A stretch of DNA of 64,000 nucleotides, from contig CAHIKZ030005493.1 in the NCBI GenBank assembly GCA_903632075.3, forward strand, positions 800,001-864,000, in the 5' to 3' direction. Positions within the stretch are counted from its first letter, which is position 1. The number at the start of each line of letters is the position of its first letter. Source of the DNA: Acanthosepion pharaonis (taxonomy: Eukaryota; Mollusca; Cephalopoda; Sepiida; Sepiidae). This document shows positions 51,600 to 61,895 of the stretch, one piece after another. Both the position numbers and the translations under genes were made by a program. The notes under the pieces were generated by a model. The model was not told the DNA's origin and ran no database searches. It saw nothing but the letters and a program-made list of their open reading frames with translations.

Positions 51600-51888
51600 T
51601 TACGTTTTCGTGGGGATTTCTGGTTATTCTTTCAATCTTGGAGATATGCTAAGAAAGTTGGATCACTGTGTTGTGCTAGAAAGTTTTTTCTCGACAGAAT
51701 ACATATCTATAAATCTATAAGTCTACCATTTCTTTTGATTATTGCTGTTGCATCTGGTCTAGTGTTGCTGCTATATATTTAGAGATTCTTGGTAAAACTC
51801 AAATAAGAATCTAGTCCTGACTTGTCATCTCAAAGTCGTTTTACCACCGCCGTCATTTTGCTTCCCTCTACTCTTTTCTATAAATACA
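51600..51888 (+). pseudogene. LINE-A fragment interrupted by a mariner relic (plus)
   Basis: CATATCTATAAATCTATAAG, TTGATTATTGCTGTTGCATC, TGACTTGTCATCTCAAAGTC and CTTTTCTATAAATAC are LINE-A (YKSxxxPFLxYCCxIWSGA to LFYKYF). The sequence stops exactly where the mariner-like end begins at about 51889. A LINE-A 3' UTR on the same strand is found at 53470-53615. Confidence 0.65.
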
Positions 51889-52647
51889 GGGTACGATGGC
51901 TAATTCGTCGCCATGTTATATAAATTTGTTTGTTTTTTGATTTTGTCGACTTCACAGTAGAGAAAGTTAGACACTGTCTATGACAAAAAAATATCAACAT
52001 GACGCAATTCACTCCGTCAGAAATTTTGAAACGCTGTGCTCTACTGCTTGGCATTCGCGCCGGAAACTCCAATACGAACATTTCAGGGTGTTTGGGGGTG
52101 TCAACCTGAGGAAAGAGCAGAGGATTCAGAAAGAGTTGGATGAGTCTAATGGTGATTTCGAAGGACTTTAGAGAGATCGCTAGTGATGGCGACATTATGC
52201 CTTCATTCATCTTCCTACAAGACCTAGCATCAACACTGATGGGAGGTAGTGGTGCCCTGGGAATACCCCATGTCTGGCAACAGGACTCTGTACCATGCCA
52301 TAGAAGAATACAAAGAATTTCTGAGACCAAAACACCCTTTACATCTGGCAACCTAACTCCTCAGATTATTATGTATGGGGGCGTAGTTGAGAGAAGAAGA
52401 GAGAGAGGGAGAGAGAGGAGAGAGGGAGAGGAGAGAGTGAAAGAGAGAGGGAGAGAGAGAGAGAGGGAAAGAGAGAGAGGGAAAGAGAGAGAGGAGAGGA
52501 AAGAGAGAGCGAGAGGGAGAGAGAGAGGAGAGAGAGAGGGAGAGGGAGAGAGAGAGAGGAGAGAGGGAAAGAGAGAGAGAGGAGAGAGGGAAGAGAGAGA
52601 GAGAGGAGAGAGGGGGAGAGAGAGAGAGAAGGAGAGAGAGAGAGAAG

Positions 52648-52698
<51 letters not shown>

Positions 52699-52905
52699 AC
52701 AAAAATCAGTGTAACACCAAAGATGAAGTGAAGGCGAGTATTACGGCAGCAAGAATACCGTCCAGAAGAGCTGCAGGAGATTCCAAAGTCGTCTGGATTC
52801 CGTGCTTGAAGCTAAAAGCGATTTTATTGAATAAATTTACTCTTTACTATTTCAAGATATTTTTGTGTATTTTTGCTAAATATATCTGCTGAAATGAGAT
52901 GTCAG
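51889..52905 (+). pseudogene. mariner-like transposase relic split by a GA microsatellite
   Basis: The reading starts MTQFTPSEILKRCALLLGIR (51999), passes a helix-turn-helix segment LGVNLRKEQRIQKELDESNG, then jumps by deletion to ASDGDIMPSFIFLQDL. It continues VWQQDSVPCHRRIQ (catalytic Asp in QQD-APCH) and TPFTSGNLTPQIIMYG, where the SPDLNPLDYYVWG motif has been lost. A 305-bp GA array then encodes an Arg/Glu repeat in the same frame, followed by NQCNTKDEVKASITAAR, the normal C-terminal part. The frame 52140-52892 is open across the array. Confidence 0.75.
52388..52696. repeat. (GA)n-rich microsatellite inside the transposase frame
   Basis: GA and GGGA units with a pure (GA)n end at 52650-52694. 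It lies where related transposases read VERETNK, a codon run resembling GAGAGAGAGA, so the array may have grown from the coding sequence itself. Confidence 0.9.
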
Positions 52906-52974
52906 TGTTATTTTCATTTTTGTGTCATTTAGAAGATAATTTATCCATCGCAGCTTCTGCTTTCATGCTAATTG

Positions 52975-53157
52975 TTATGATCCTCTATGGTACATTATAT
53001 ACATTAGTCGGACTATTGTCCTCATCTCTGTCGCCATATTTATTATTACAACGTTTCGGCCGTTGTACGCTCCGGCCTTCTTCAGGTAGTTGGAATGTCG
53101 AACTGAACCCTTTATTTCGCTCTCTGCAGCAAACTGTTCTAGTTCCACGTGCCATGT
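52975..53157 (-). mobile_element. SINE-A fragment with intact core (minus)
   Basis: The minus strand contains CACGTGGAACTAGAACAGTT, TACCTGAAGAAGGCCGGAGC, GTACAACGGCCGAAACGTTG and TAATAATAAATATGGCGACA. Stem II of the hammerhead-like core is perfect (GGCCG/CGGCC). Stem I is TAC/GTA rather than CAC/GTG, a two-sided change that preserves pairing. Confidence 0.8.
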
Positions 53158-53470
53158 AAAGGGGTTATCAGAGAAAATACACAGGATCTGCGGCCCATAT
53201 AACATCAGGACAACCTTCAAAAGCTTGACGACACTTCACAGATATCTCTCCCGAGTAAGACCCAACTCATAGAAGAGAACATGACTAAAGACTGTGTGTA
53301 CACTATCCTGTGCCACTGCGGAAATAAATATAAAGGGGAGACAGGCCGTCCCCCTTAAGTAAGGCTTCAAGAACACCAGGAAGCTGTAACACGAGAGGAA
53401 GTGGAAAAATCAGGCGTGGCTGACCAGATATGGAAAGAGAAGAGAGATCACCGCCATCAATCTCCCTTCT
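53158..53470 (+). pseudogene. Penelope-like element endonuclease fragment (GIY-YIG)
   Basis: Beginning at the SINE-A junction the plus strand reads KGLSEKIHRICGPYNIRTTF, KSLTTLHRYLSRV, then after a frame change KDCVYTIPCHCGNKYKGETG, RPP, a stop, RLQEHQEAV and EEVEKSGVADQIWKEKRDH. VYTIPCxCGxxYKGETGR is the GIY-YIG nuclease signature as found in Penelope-like elements (Y, G and R positions conserved). The RT lies upstream in such elements and is absent here. The fragment is inactive. The class often carries hammerheads. Confidence 0.75.
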
Positions 53471-53615
53471 TTCTCCATATGTCAATCGTTATCTTCTGTC
53501 TTCTTAATTCTTTTTCTTTTATTATTCTCTCCTTAATAATGTTTTTCTCATATTCTCTATCCCCTTGCATCTTAGTGGCTTTATTGCCTTACCTGAGTTG
53601 AAACCATTTTTAAAA
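53470..53615 (+). mobile_element. LINE-A 3' UTR (plus)
   Basis: TCAATCGTTATCTTCTGTCT, ATCTTAGTGGCTTTATTGCC and TTACCTGAGTTGAAACCATT match the LINE-A 3' end. It may be the far end of the LINE interrupted at 51888. Confidence 0.65.
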
Positions 53616-53619
53616 ATCC

Positions 53620-54375
53620 CTAAAACACATGTTTCACTTAGATTAAAAGAGAAATCTGCATCATAACCGTCTGAATTCACGAGAAAATTGCGTTTTTGCT
53701 TTTTATCTGACGTCATTCTTCCCGGTAATTACGTCATTGTTTTATGTTGAACTGAAAAGAAAATGTCGTGAGAAATTGCTTAAATCCACGAGAAAAATAT
53801 TTTCCGAATATATAATGTCTTTTTATCTGTTTAGGAATGTATTTGTAAATGTCATCTGAATCTCTGAAATAAAACAATGCTTTATTCTGATTAGCATCCA
53901 TATTTGTTCACATTTTCAGCATTAAGTTTTAATCCTAATGTTTTAAAGTTTTAAAAAACTCTCGAATCTCACCAACATTTTTTTTTATTTTATCTTAATT
54001 TTTTATTTACTAATTTAATTATTTTATCTTAATAAGAAGATCCAATTCAGAGACGAGATTTTCTCGCGTGATCTCGTGATTTCGAGACTTTGACGAACTG
54101 TAGATTCGTGAAATAACGTTTTATCTTCTTGAGAACGCGACTAATCTTCTATGTAAATACCATAATGGGAATTAATCCTTGCGTGTGAATTGAAAGAATG
54201 AATGATTGAAGTGTGAAGAGAAATTGTGAAAAGACGCGTGGATGGCAGTCGGGAACATATTTTTCTCCATTTCTTTAAGATTGAGAATGTAACACTTTAT
54301 CGTTTTTATGATAGATATTACAAAAATTCCACGCGACATTTCCCGACACCAGGGAATGCCTTGATTTCCTCTCTA
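53620..54375. other. No recognisable feature
   Basis: AT-rich spacer containing scattered TTCACGAGAAAA-like motifs (53680, 53790) but no gene. Confidence 0.4.
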
Positions 54376-55580
54376 AGAGAGAGAGGTGGGGGGGCGAGAG
54401 AGAGAGAGAGAGGAGAGAGAGGGGGAGAGAAGGAGAGAGAGTGTGTGTGAGAGAGAGGGGGAGTAAGATATAAATGCTGCGAAGAAAAGTTTCTGAAAGA
54501 AAGAAAGCAAGAAAGAAAGAATGATTGAAAGAAAGAAGAAATGAATGAAGAAAAAGAAAGACGAAATGAATGAATGAAAAAACAAGAATGAAAGAAGAAA
54601 AATATAGGAAGGAGGAATGAAAAAGAAAAGAAATAAAAGGAAAGAAAGAATGAAAGAACTAATGAATAAATAAAAGAAAAAAGGAAAACTAAATAAAAAC
54701 AAAAACGAATGAACAAAAAACGAATAACGAGACAATGAAAGGAAAGCAAGCAAGAATAAATGAAGTAAGAAAAAGAACAGAATGAATGAAAAAGAAGAAT
54801 GAAAAGAATTAAAGCAAGAATGAATGAAATAATGAAAGAAGGAAATAAATTGAAAGGAAAAATGAATGAATGAAAGAAAAAATAAAGAAACCAAAAGAAA
54901 AGCAACGATGAAAGAATGAAAAAAAGAAAAGTCAATGAAATAAAGGAATAAAGAAGGTAATAAAATGAAAGAAAGAAAAAGAATGAAAGAATAAATGAAT
55001 TAATGATTGAATGAGAGAAATAAAAAATAAAAAATAAAAGCAATGACGAATGAATAAAAAAATAATGAAAGAATGAAAGGAAAAAAAGAAGAAGAAATAA
55101 AATAAGTAAATAAATAAATAAATAAATAAAGAAAGAAAGAAAGAAAGAATGGATGAAAAAGAAAGGAAAAATAAAAGTATGACTTTCGTTTTTTTGATGC
55201 CAGTGTTGAAGGAAAGCTTCCTTTATTGGAAATGCTGATCAAAAATGAAAATAAAGAAAGACAAAACGAGAAAGAGAAAGAGAAAGAAAGAGAAAAAGAG
55301 AAAGACAGAGAAAGTAGAAGAGAGTAAGTGAAGAGAAACAGATAAAAAGAGACAAAGATGGAGAAAGAGAGATAGAAAAGAAAATACTGAAAAACAAAGA
55401 GAGATAAAAGAACACAATTATCAAAGTAAAGGACGGAGGTAAAGAGAGAGGAGTAGAGAGAGAAAGAGAGAGAGAGAGAAAAGAGAGAACGGGTGAGAAG
55501 ATATCAAAAAAGAGACGAAGGGAAAATGTTTATAAAAAAGAAACGGAGGTAGAGTAAGAGAGTGGGGGAATAGAAATCTG
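54376..55580. repeat. Polypurine GA/GAAA/GAAT-rich tract
   Basis: About 1.2 kb of almost pure purine plus strand: (GA)n at 54380-54465, then GAATGAAAGAAA-type DNA, then GAGAAA units to 55560. One pyrimidine-bearing island lies at 55180-55235. Complementary-strand frames are low-complexity artefacts. Confidence 0.9.
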
Positions 55581-55584
55581 GGGA

Positions 55585-55690
55585 GACAATGGCGGATCAG
55601 CTGTCACGTGACCTTATCTACTGCGTTCGTCTTGTCTGATTTTATCTCTCCTCCAATTTCAATTGTTGCGCGCTTCTTTTCAAAGAAAGA
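55585..55690. promoter_or_regulatory. Promoter-like motif cluster (tentative)
   Basis: Between purine tracts, CAATGGCGGATC (YY1-like), CAGCTG and TCACGTGACC (palindromic E-box) lie within 30 bp, followed by a less biased stretch with TTGCGCGC. Such a cluster is common at animal promoters, but no associated exon is visible, and short motifs occur by chance. Confidence 0.25.
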
Positions 55691-55879
55691 AAGAGAAAAT
55701 GTCGACTCGCGAAATAAAACGGGAAGTGATTCTAAAGCACTGGAGACAAAAAAGAAAGCAAATCAGTGAAACGATTTGACGATGAATGTGGGTCGGGATT
55801 AGAACTCTACCTACCTTTCATTATGTGTCTGTGTGTCGAATTAAAAAGAAGTTGGTCGGCCGGGTGCCGTACGAAGAGA

Positions 55880-56690
55880 AGAATAAAACGAATAAAGGAG
55901 ATGGAAAGTCAAAAAGGGACAAAGAGAGAGGAGGTAGGAAAGCTAAACAGAAGTAGTAGGAGGAACGAGATGAATGATGAGAGGAGGAGGAGAAAAAAAC
56001 GAATTGGGAATAGCAGAGAAGAACTAAGTAAAATAAAGAGAGTAGGGGAAATAGGATGAATGATAGGAGGAGGAGATTAAAAAAATAAGGAATAGATGAA
56101 GACGAAGAACAGGAGTAGGCGGAGTAGGATGAATGATGGAAGGAGGAGGTGGTTAAAAAAATAAACAGTAGGAAAAGTAAGAGGAGTAGGAGGAATAGGA
56201 CGAATGATAGGAGGGGGGCTAAAAATAAAGAGTAGGAGAAGATGGAGAATAGGAGTAGGAAGAGTAGGATGAATGACGGGAAGGGGAGGAGGTTACAAAA
56301 TAAAGAGTAGAAGTAAGAAGAATAAAAGGCGTAGAAGGAATAGGTTGAATGATGGAAGGAGGAGGAGAAAGAAAGATTGGAAAAAAGACCAACAGAATAA
56401 AGGGAGTAGGATTGATATGATGAATGATAGGAAGAGGATAAAAAAAAATAAGGATTAGTAGAAGACAACTAACAGGAGTAGGAGGAATAGGATGAATGAT
56501 GGGAGAAGGAGAGATAGGAAATTTAAGGAGTAGGGGAAGTAAGACGAATAACAGGAGTAGGAGGAATAGAATGAAGCATAGTGGAAGGTGGAGTGACTGA
56601 AAAAATAGAGGCGATATATTGATATAAAAAGAAGACAAAAGAAGAAGACATTTTAAAGAGAGGAGGAGGACATAAATGAGTAGGAGGAAT
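55880..56690. repeat. Minisatellite, 70-85-bp purine-rich unit
   Basis: The anchor GGATGAATGAT occurs near 55969, 56056, 56129, 56199, 56268, 56345, 56420, 56488 and 56571. Each anchor is followed by GGAGGAGG, an A run, ATAAAGAGTAGGA and GGAGTAGGAGGAATA. About nine diverged units. Confidence 0.85.
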
Positions 56691-56734
56691 ACTTTATAAA
56701 AAGTAGGAAGAAACTGAATATAAGGAATGGTGAT

Positions 56735-57255
56735 AACAAAATCAGAAAACGCATTGCAATAGTGAAAGTTGCTTACCAAAAGCTAAGCAAAGTATTAAGA
56801 TACAGGAAAATTTAATTAGAAAGCAAGTGCTGACATAAAATATCAATCCTCCAATATGGTAGTGAAAGTTAGACGATATCACCATAGATGAAGAGGATAC
56901 GTGAGGGAACAATAATGTGGCTCTGCAGTAGGATACTGAGAATACCATGAACTGAACATTTGATCAACGAGAACGTTTTAAAGAAAATAGAAACAAAAAG
57001 TACTCTTATACTTAAAATCAGACAGAGAGAATTGAAATTTCTTGGACGCATAACGAGGAAAGAGTGTCTGGAGAATAAAAGACTAATAGCACAGCTAGTA
57101 ACCTACCTAACTAGCTTGTGATGTCAGAACAAAGACTGACAATAATGGTAAAAAAAAACTTATTAATAGCTACAAAGAATAGGAGGTTGTGGATAGCCAT
57201 AACCGCCTTCTTTCTGAAGGGAAATGGCACAGAGAAGAAGATGAGTACTTGTGTT
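56735..57255 (+). pseudogene. LINE-C C-terminal portion (plus)
   Basis: In alternating frames: IRKRIAIVKVAYQKLSKVL, ILQYGSES, GTIMWLCSRILRIP, LINENVLKKIETKSTLILKI, RQRELKFLGRITRKECLENK and AQLVTYLTSL. This is the most extended LINE-C copy here, starting about 50 residues upstream of the YGSE motif. RT motifs are absent. Confidence 0.75.
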
Positions 57256-57259
57256 TAAA

Positions 57260-57685
57260 GGGTTTGTTGACGCTATTTATCCGGTAAATTATCCCGTCAT
57301 TTGTCATCAAAGGGAAAATAAGACATCAAGGGTTAAGGGCGCCTAAATCTTTTCAGTGTACTCTACTTTTGAAATTCTCTAAAGTCCTCTTTCGGGATTA
57401 CCATCAGCCGCTTGGTCAGGTTCTCCATAATTTCGTTCATATCGTTTCATTGTCGCATTTAAAGTTTGGAAAAAGCCAGAAATTGTTAGGTGTTAAATAT
57501 TTATCGTTGGGGCAGACAAGTGAGATTTGCATAATTTGTGAAAATCTTGAAGCAGTGACAAAGTCGTTCATTAGCGCTGAGTATAAAATGACACGGAAGC
57601 AGCCACAAAAATGGTTCCTGAGATTAGAAAATAATTTAAAGAAATGAATGGTTACATTTCATACAGAACACAGAACACTATGGCG
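57260..57685. other. No recognisable feature
   Basis: A 92-codon plus-strand frame (57369-57647) has protein-like composition but no family I recognise. Confidence 0.3.
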
Positions 57686-57689
57686 CCAC

Positions 57690-58230
57690 CATTATTATTA
57701 TTATGTATCTTTTTTTCAAATTCTGATTATTAATTAAAGTCCAGCTCTCACATTACAAATTATCAATTTTGTTTTTGTATTCCTTTAAGACAAAAATCTA
57801 CCAGAAATTCCTTCAATGTATCTATCGGACCCTTTTCCAATAAATCCGAGGGATCCAACTACATCTGGAATGATGCCTTCATCTGCCATATTTTAAAGAT
57901 TACCACTTCCAGATCATTGTAAACTGATATTGTTTTTGAAGATCTTCAAAGGAAAATTACAATCTACAGGGACTGAGTTTTCAGTAAGAAAACTCATTCT
58001 GTTCTGATGTCTGATTAGTGTCGATTGTTCTGTCTGTGTGTATCGCAAAGTCCCATAAAATAGTTACAGCTCCCCCTCTGGCAGATGTTAACAGCAGTTT
58101 CTTGCAGTTTCCTTCCCGTAAAAAATGTATATTTTCCAGTGTAGATATATATTCAGTGGGTGCTAAGACTGTGCAAGCTGATACAAGATGGTCAATGTTT
58201 CTGGATATTTATCACAGAATCTGCATTTCG
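57690..58230 (-). mobile_element. R4/Dong-like LINE 3' end (minus)
   Basis: An ATT run (57691-57705) and 3' UTR precede ATCCGAGGGATCCAACTACA, GGGACTGAG, TCTGTCTGTGTGTATCGCAA, AGTCCCATAAAATAGTTACA and TCACAGAATCTGCATTTCGG. These match endonuclease and CCHC positions of the main element (40140-40530). It is truncated at the CCHC knuckle. Confidence 0.7.
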
Positions 58231-58235
58231 GTTTA

Positions 58236-58540
58236 ACACAATGACCTGAACATGTGAGCAACGACAAGGTTTTAAAGAAAAGAACACTTGTATTTAACAT
58301 CAGGAAGAGACAGTTGAAATTTCTAAGCCATGAAGAAAGAGGGATTGGAAAATCTAATACAGAACAGATAGAGGGAAGAGAGAGAGTTGGGAGAATATGG
58401 CATATAGCATGGTTAATCAGCTTAAATGAATGAAGAAACAGGGTTTAGGAGAGATAATAAAATGATAAAATTTATTAAGAGTTACAAAGGATAGGAAATA
58501 ATGGAGAGCCATGATCGTTTATTTCTTGAGTGGACGCTGC
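58236..58540 (+). pseudogene. LINE-C fragment (plus)
   Basis: AAGAACACTTGTATTTAACA, TCAGGAAGAGACAGTTGAAA and TTTCTAAGCCATGAAGAAAG correspond to RTLVFNIRKRQLKFLSHEER. The end ATGGAGAGCCATGATCGTTT matches the LINE-C terminus. It is directly adjacent to the R4-like fragment in opposite orientation. Confidence 0.7.
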
Positions 58541-58766
58541 ACATAAACTAGAATATGTATTTGAATTCATCAAATATATTTTCACTTGTTACAGACTTTT
58601 ACTCCAAAGCATATTTCGTGTATACAACTAAAGTTTACCTATGACAGTTTATTACAGTTGTAATATTATTGTTATATATAAAACGTCAAAGCAATAGAGT
58701 TGTAAGAATTTTTCCAGGTGTTGTAGTCTAAATTATTGAAATCCTGGAAATATTAGAACGTTATTT

Positions 58767-59002
58767 TAAACTTATTCTCAAAACCGATGAAATCGCTCGA
58801 AGAATGTTGAAAGTGAAAACAAGCGAAGAGATATTTGTACTGATTAAAACTGGCGCAATCATTTTAAGCGTCCTTTGAAATAAACCCTTGAAGTAAAGAC
58901 TTTTGTTTATTGGCAAAAAAAGAAGATATGAGTGTAAAGCTGACCACCAAAAAAGATAAAAATCGGACTATCAGGTGTTATCAGATGTAGAGCATTACAT
59001 AC
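58767..59002. repeat. Direct repeat R, left copy flanking mariner
   Basis: AAACTTATTCTCAAA, GAAGAGATATTTGT, ACTGATTAAAACTG, TTTTAAGCGTCC, TGAAATAAA, GATAAAAATCGG and GTTATCAGA occur in the same order at 60735-60970. The left copy ends where the mariner TIR begins. Confidence 0.75.
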
Positions 59003-59650
59003 GTGGGTGGGCTGAAAAGTTCATAGGCTGACTATGAAGGAGTGATGCTAGAACTGTGAAAACTTGCATGCATTAATTTCAACTCTTCTTATTAATGAGT
59101 GCATTGTTTATTTCCCAAGGTAAACTGACATCTGTCTATTCAAAGAAGACTTCTGATGTCAATAGCAGCAAGTTTTCTTAAAAATGAACAAAATTCATGG
59201 TGTTATCCAGTACCTGAAGAAAAAAAGGTTTAGCCCCTCCCCAAAGACATTCTTGATGACATGATTGTTACATGGGTGGGGGAGACGCTCCAGCTTTATA
59301 AAATGTTCAAATGTGGGCAGCTGAATTTAGGAGGGGAATTGAGAGTCTTGAAGTTGTCCCAATGTCTGGGCATCTTGAAACTGCCACAAAATATTGATCG
59401 TGTTCACCCCTTAGTGATGGATGGCAGGCGATTGACTATAAATCAAATTACCAATCCTATTGTCATATCTGCGTGAGAGAGTTGAGAATATTCTGCACAA
59501 TGAACTTGGCATGACGAAGGTTTCAGCTCGATTGGTGTCACGTTTATTGACACCTGATCAAAAACGCACATCACGGGAAAATCTGTCCTTGTTTGAGGCA
59601 GACCCAGTTGGTTTCTTAAACCAGGATGAGTCTTGGGTTTATCATTTTCA
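59003..59650 (+). pseudogene. mariner, left partial copy (plus)
   Basis: It starts with the TIR GTGGGTGGGCTGAAAAGTTC. The frames give MLYKMFKCGQLNLGGELRVL, IDRVHPLVMDGRRLTINQIT, RVENILHNELGMTKVSARLV, SRLLTPDQKRTSRENLSLFE and NQDESWVYHF, the N-terminal helix-turn-helix pair and the first catalytic Asp region. It stops at the internal TIR of the next copy, so the catalytic core beyond the first Asp is missing. Confidence 0.75.
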
Positions 59651-60734
59651 GGTGGGCCGAAAATTTCATAAGCGGACTATGAAGGAGTGATGCGGGAACT
59701 GTGAAATATTGTATGCATTAATTTCAACAGTGGAACTTGAAAAGGAGCAATGCAGTTATTAATAAAACTAACAACTGGCTGCAACTAGTAGCGACTTTGC
59801 TTGAAAATGGACAAAATTTGACATCGCGGTGTTATCAAGTACCTTCAGAAAAAGGGTTTAACTCCTAAGGATATTCATACTGATATGGTGGGTACATTAG
59901 GGAATGAAGTGCAAAAGTCGGCAGTTGAATTTAAGAGGAGATGGAAAAGTCTTGAAGTTATCCCAATGTCTGGGCATCCTGCAACTGCCACTATAGAGAA
60001 AAACATTGATCATGTTCACCACTTAATGATGGGTGGCAGGCGATTGACAGTAAATATATTTACCAATGATATTAGCATATCCAGTGAGAGAGTTGAGAAT
60101 ATTCTGCACAATGAACTTGGCATGACCAAGGTTTCTGTTCTACCCAAAGGATTAGTGTTGGGTTTATCACTTTTATCCAGAGACAATCCATGCAGCGTAA
60201 ACACCCTTATTTCCTTTTTACTTGTTCCAAAGAAGGCAACGGTCGTTTCCCCTGCAGGGAAATTGATAGCTTCAGCATTGTGTTTATTGGCTATCTTCAA
60301 AAGGGCCATACCATCAATGGAGAGTTCTATGCCAACTTCCTGAGGCATTTACAAAAACCTATCAAGACCAAACACCCCGGAGAACTGACGAAAAGAGGAT
60401 TTTTTTTCATCAGGACAATACTCCAGCACACGTCCTTGGTTTTAATGGGTGCAGTGCGAGACTGTGTGTTTCTCTTGGTTGATCTCCCTCCCTATTCTCC
60501 GGATTTGGCCCCATCTGACTATCATCTGTTCCCCAACATGAAAAAAACACTTAGCTGGTAACCATTATCGCAATGATGTTGTCATATCTGTTGCTGTTGA
60601 CATTTGACCAACAGGAGAAAAGCTTCTTCACCAATGAAATCCGAGCATTGCAGCACCGATGGAATGTGGGTCATTTAATTACATTCCATGAGAATATCTT
60701 GGTCAGCGTATGAACTTTTCAGCCGACCCTCGCA
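59651..60734 (+). pseudogene. mariner, right copy with C-terminal half (plus)
   Basis: A second left TIR (GGTGGGCCGAAAATTTCATA) opens this copy. After the N-terminal part (SERVENILHNELGMTKVS) a deletion removes the first catalytic region. It resumes with GYLQKGHTINGEFYANFLRH, a one-base insertion in a T run before HQDNTPAH (second Asp), then LVDLPPYSPDLAPSDYHLFP (third Asp). The right TIR is TATGAACTTTTCAGCCGACC (60710-60729), complementary to the left TIR at 59003. The two copies hold complementary parts; neither is intact. Confidence 0.8.
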
Positions 60735-60970
60735 TTTCAAACTTATTCTCAAAGAAGTGGAGGGAAACGAAGAGATATTTGTCCGTACTGATTAAAACTG
60801 CTTTAATCGTTTTAAGCGTCCCTTGAAATAAAACCCAGACGTAATCGCTTTTCTTCCCTGCACACTCCCCCCCACAAAGTAGATAGACGTGTGAAGTTGA
60901 CCACCAACACTGATAAAAATCGGCCGATCGGATGTTATCAGAATCCACATGTAGGGCATTGCATAAAGAT
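60735..60970. repeat. Direct repeat R, right copy flanking mariner
   Basis: It begins immediately after the right TIR and is collinear with 58767-59002. It contains a C-rich run (60863-60872) not in the left copy. Confidence 0.75.
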
Positions 60971-61027
60971 TTAAGTCTATAAAAAAGAAAGAAATACATT
61001 TTATGCATCCCAAGATAAATGAATGAA

Positions 61028-61108
<81 letters not shown>
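61028..61108. repeat. (TA)n(TG)n microsatellite
   Basis: About 15 TA units then about 24 TG units. Confidence 0.95.
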
Positions 61109-61110
<2 letters not shown>

Positions 61111-61259
61111 TTTGATATAAAGTATGTTTTATGAAACAGTTTTCTCTCTTTAATCTCTTAAAAAAAATTAAATACCGTACATTTTTTAAAACAAAATTTA
61201 AAATATCTTTTTTATACTTCAGTTTTAATAACACCTGGAATATATCTGAATCTATTAGA

Positions 61260-61485
61260 TAAGGCGTAGTCATTATCTACATTACTTAAATTCAGACTAA
61301 TATCTTCATCTTTGTTGTTGTTATGACAACGTTTCAGCAGTTTTGCTCTCCAGACTTCTTCAGTTGCCTGGTAATCAGAGAAACCTACATGGAATTACGA
61401 ACTGAACCCGTTATTTAATTTACGCCGATATATCTCGTTCTCGTCCCACTGACCATGTCTCGCGATAATCGTTTAGTTCTTATTG
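61260..61485 (-). mobile_element. SINE-A diverged copy (minus)
   Basis: GACTAATATCTTCATCTTTG, ATGACAACGTTTCAGCAGTT and CCAGACTTCTTCAGTTGCCT on plus are the complement of the SINE-A core and tail, with many substitutions. Confidence 0.6.
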
Positions 61486-61603
61486 AGTAGACATTGCTCG
61501 TTCTATTTTCCCTTACACGGGATGAGAAACTTTAATTAACCCGTTGTATACGCCTTCCCACCCAGTTTTTTTTCACATAAAATCTATCGATATTAGATGT
61601 TGA

Positions 61604-61642
61604 GTAGTAGTAATAGTAGTAGTAGTAGTAGTAGTAGTAGTA
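61604..61642. repeat. (TAG)n microsatellite
   Basis: AGT/TAG trinucleotides. Confidence 0.85.
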
Positions 61643-61759
61643 TTTGGTATTTTCATTGGCGGTAAAGTGACAATTCTTCTAAACTTCTAAACTTTCCAGG
61701 GCTCTACTCATTATTCCAGCTATTTTCGGTAATATCGTAATATCTCGATTTTATTCTAA

Positions 61760-61895
61760 CCAGTATCTGTCTATATCTCTGAGATGAGGTATTATGATCA
61801 CTTGCATTATTTATATTATTCGGACAGTTATCTTCATTGTCATATTCACAACATCTCGGCCGTTGTATGCTCCGGCCTTATCCAGCTGATTGGAA
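61760..61895 (-). mobile_element. SINE-A tail and core fragment (minus)
   Basis: It ends at the core (complement of CGGCCGAGATGTTGTGAATA) and directly precedes the next copy, the same tandem arrangement as at 31630-32125. Confidence 0.7.
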
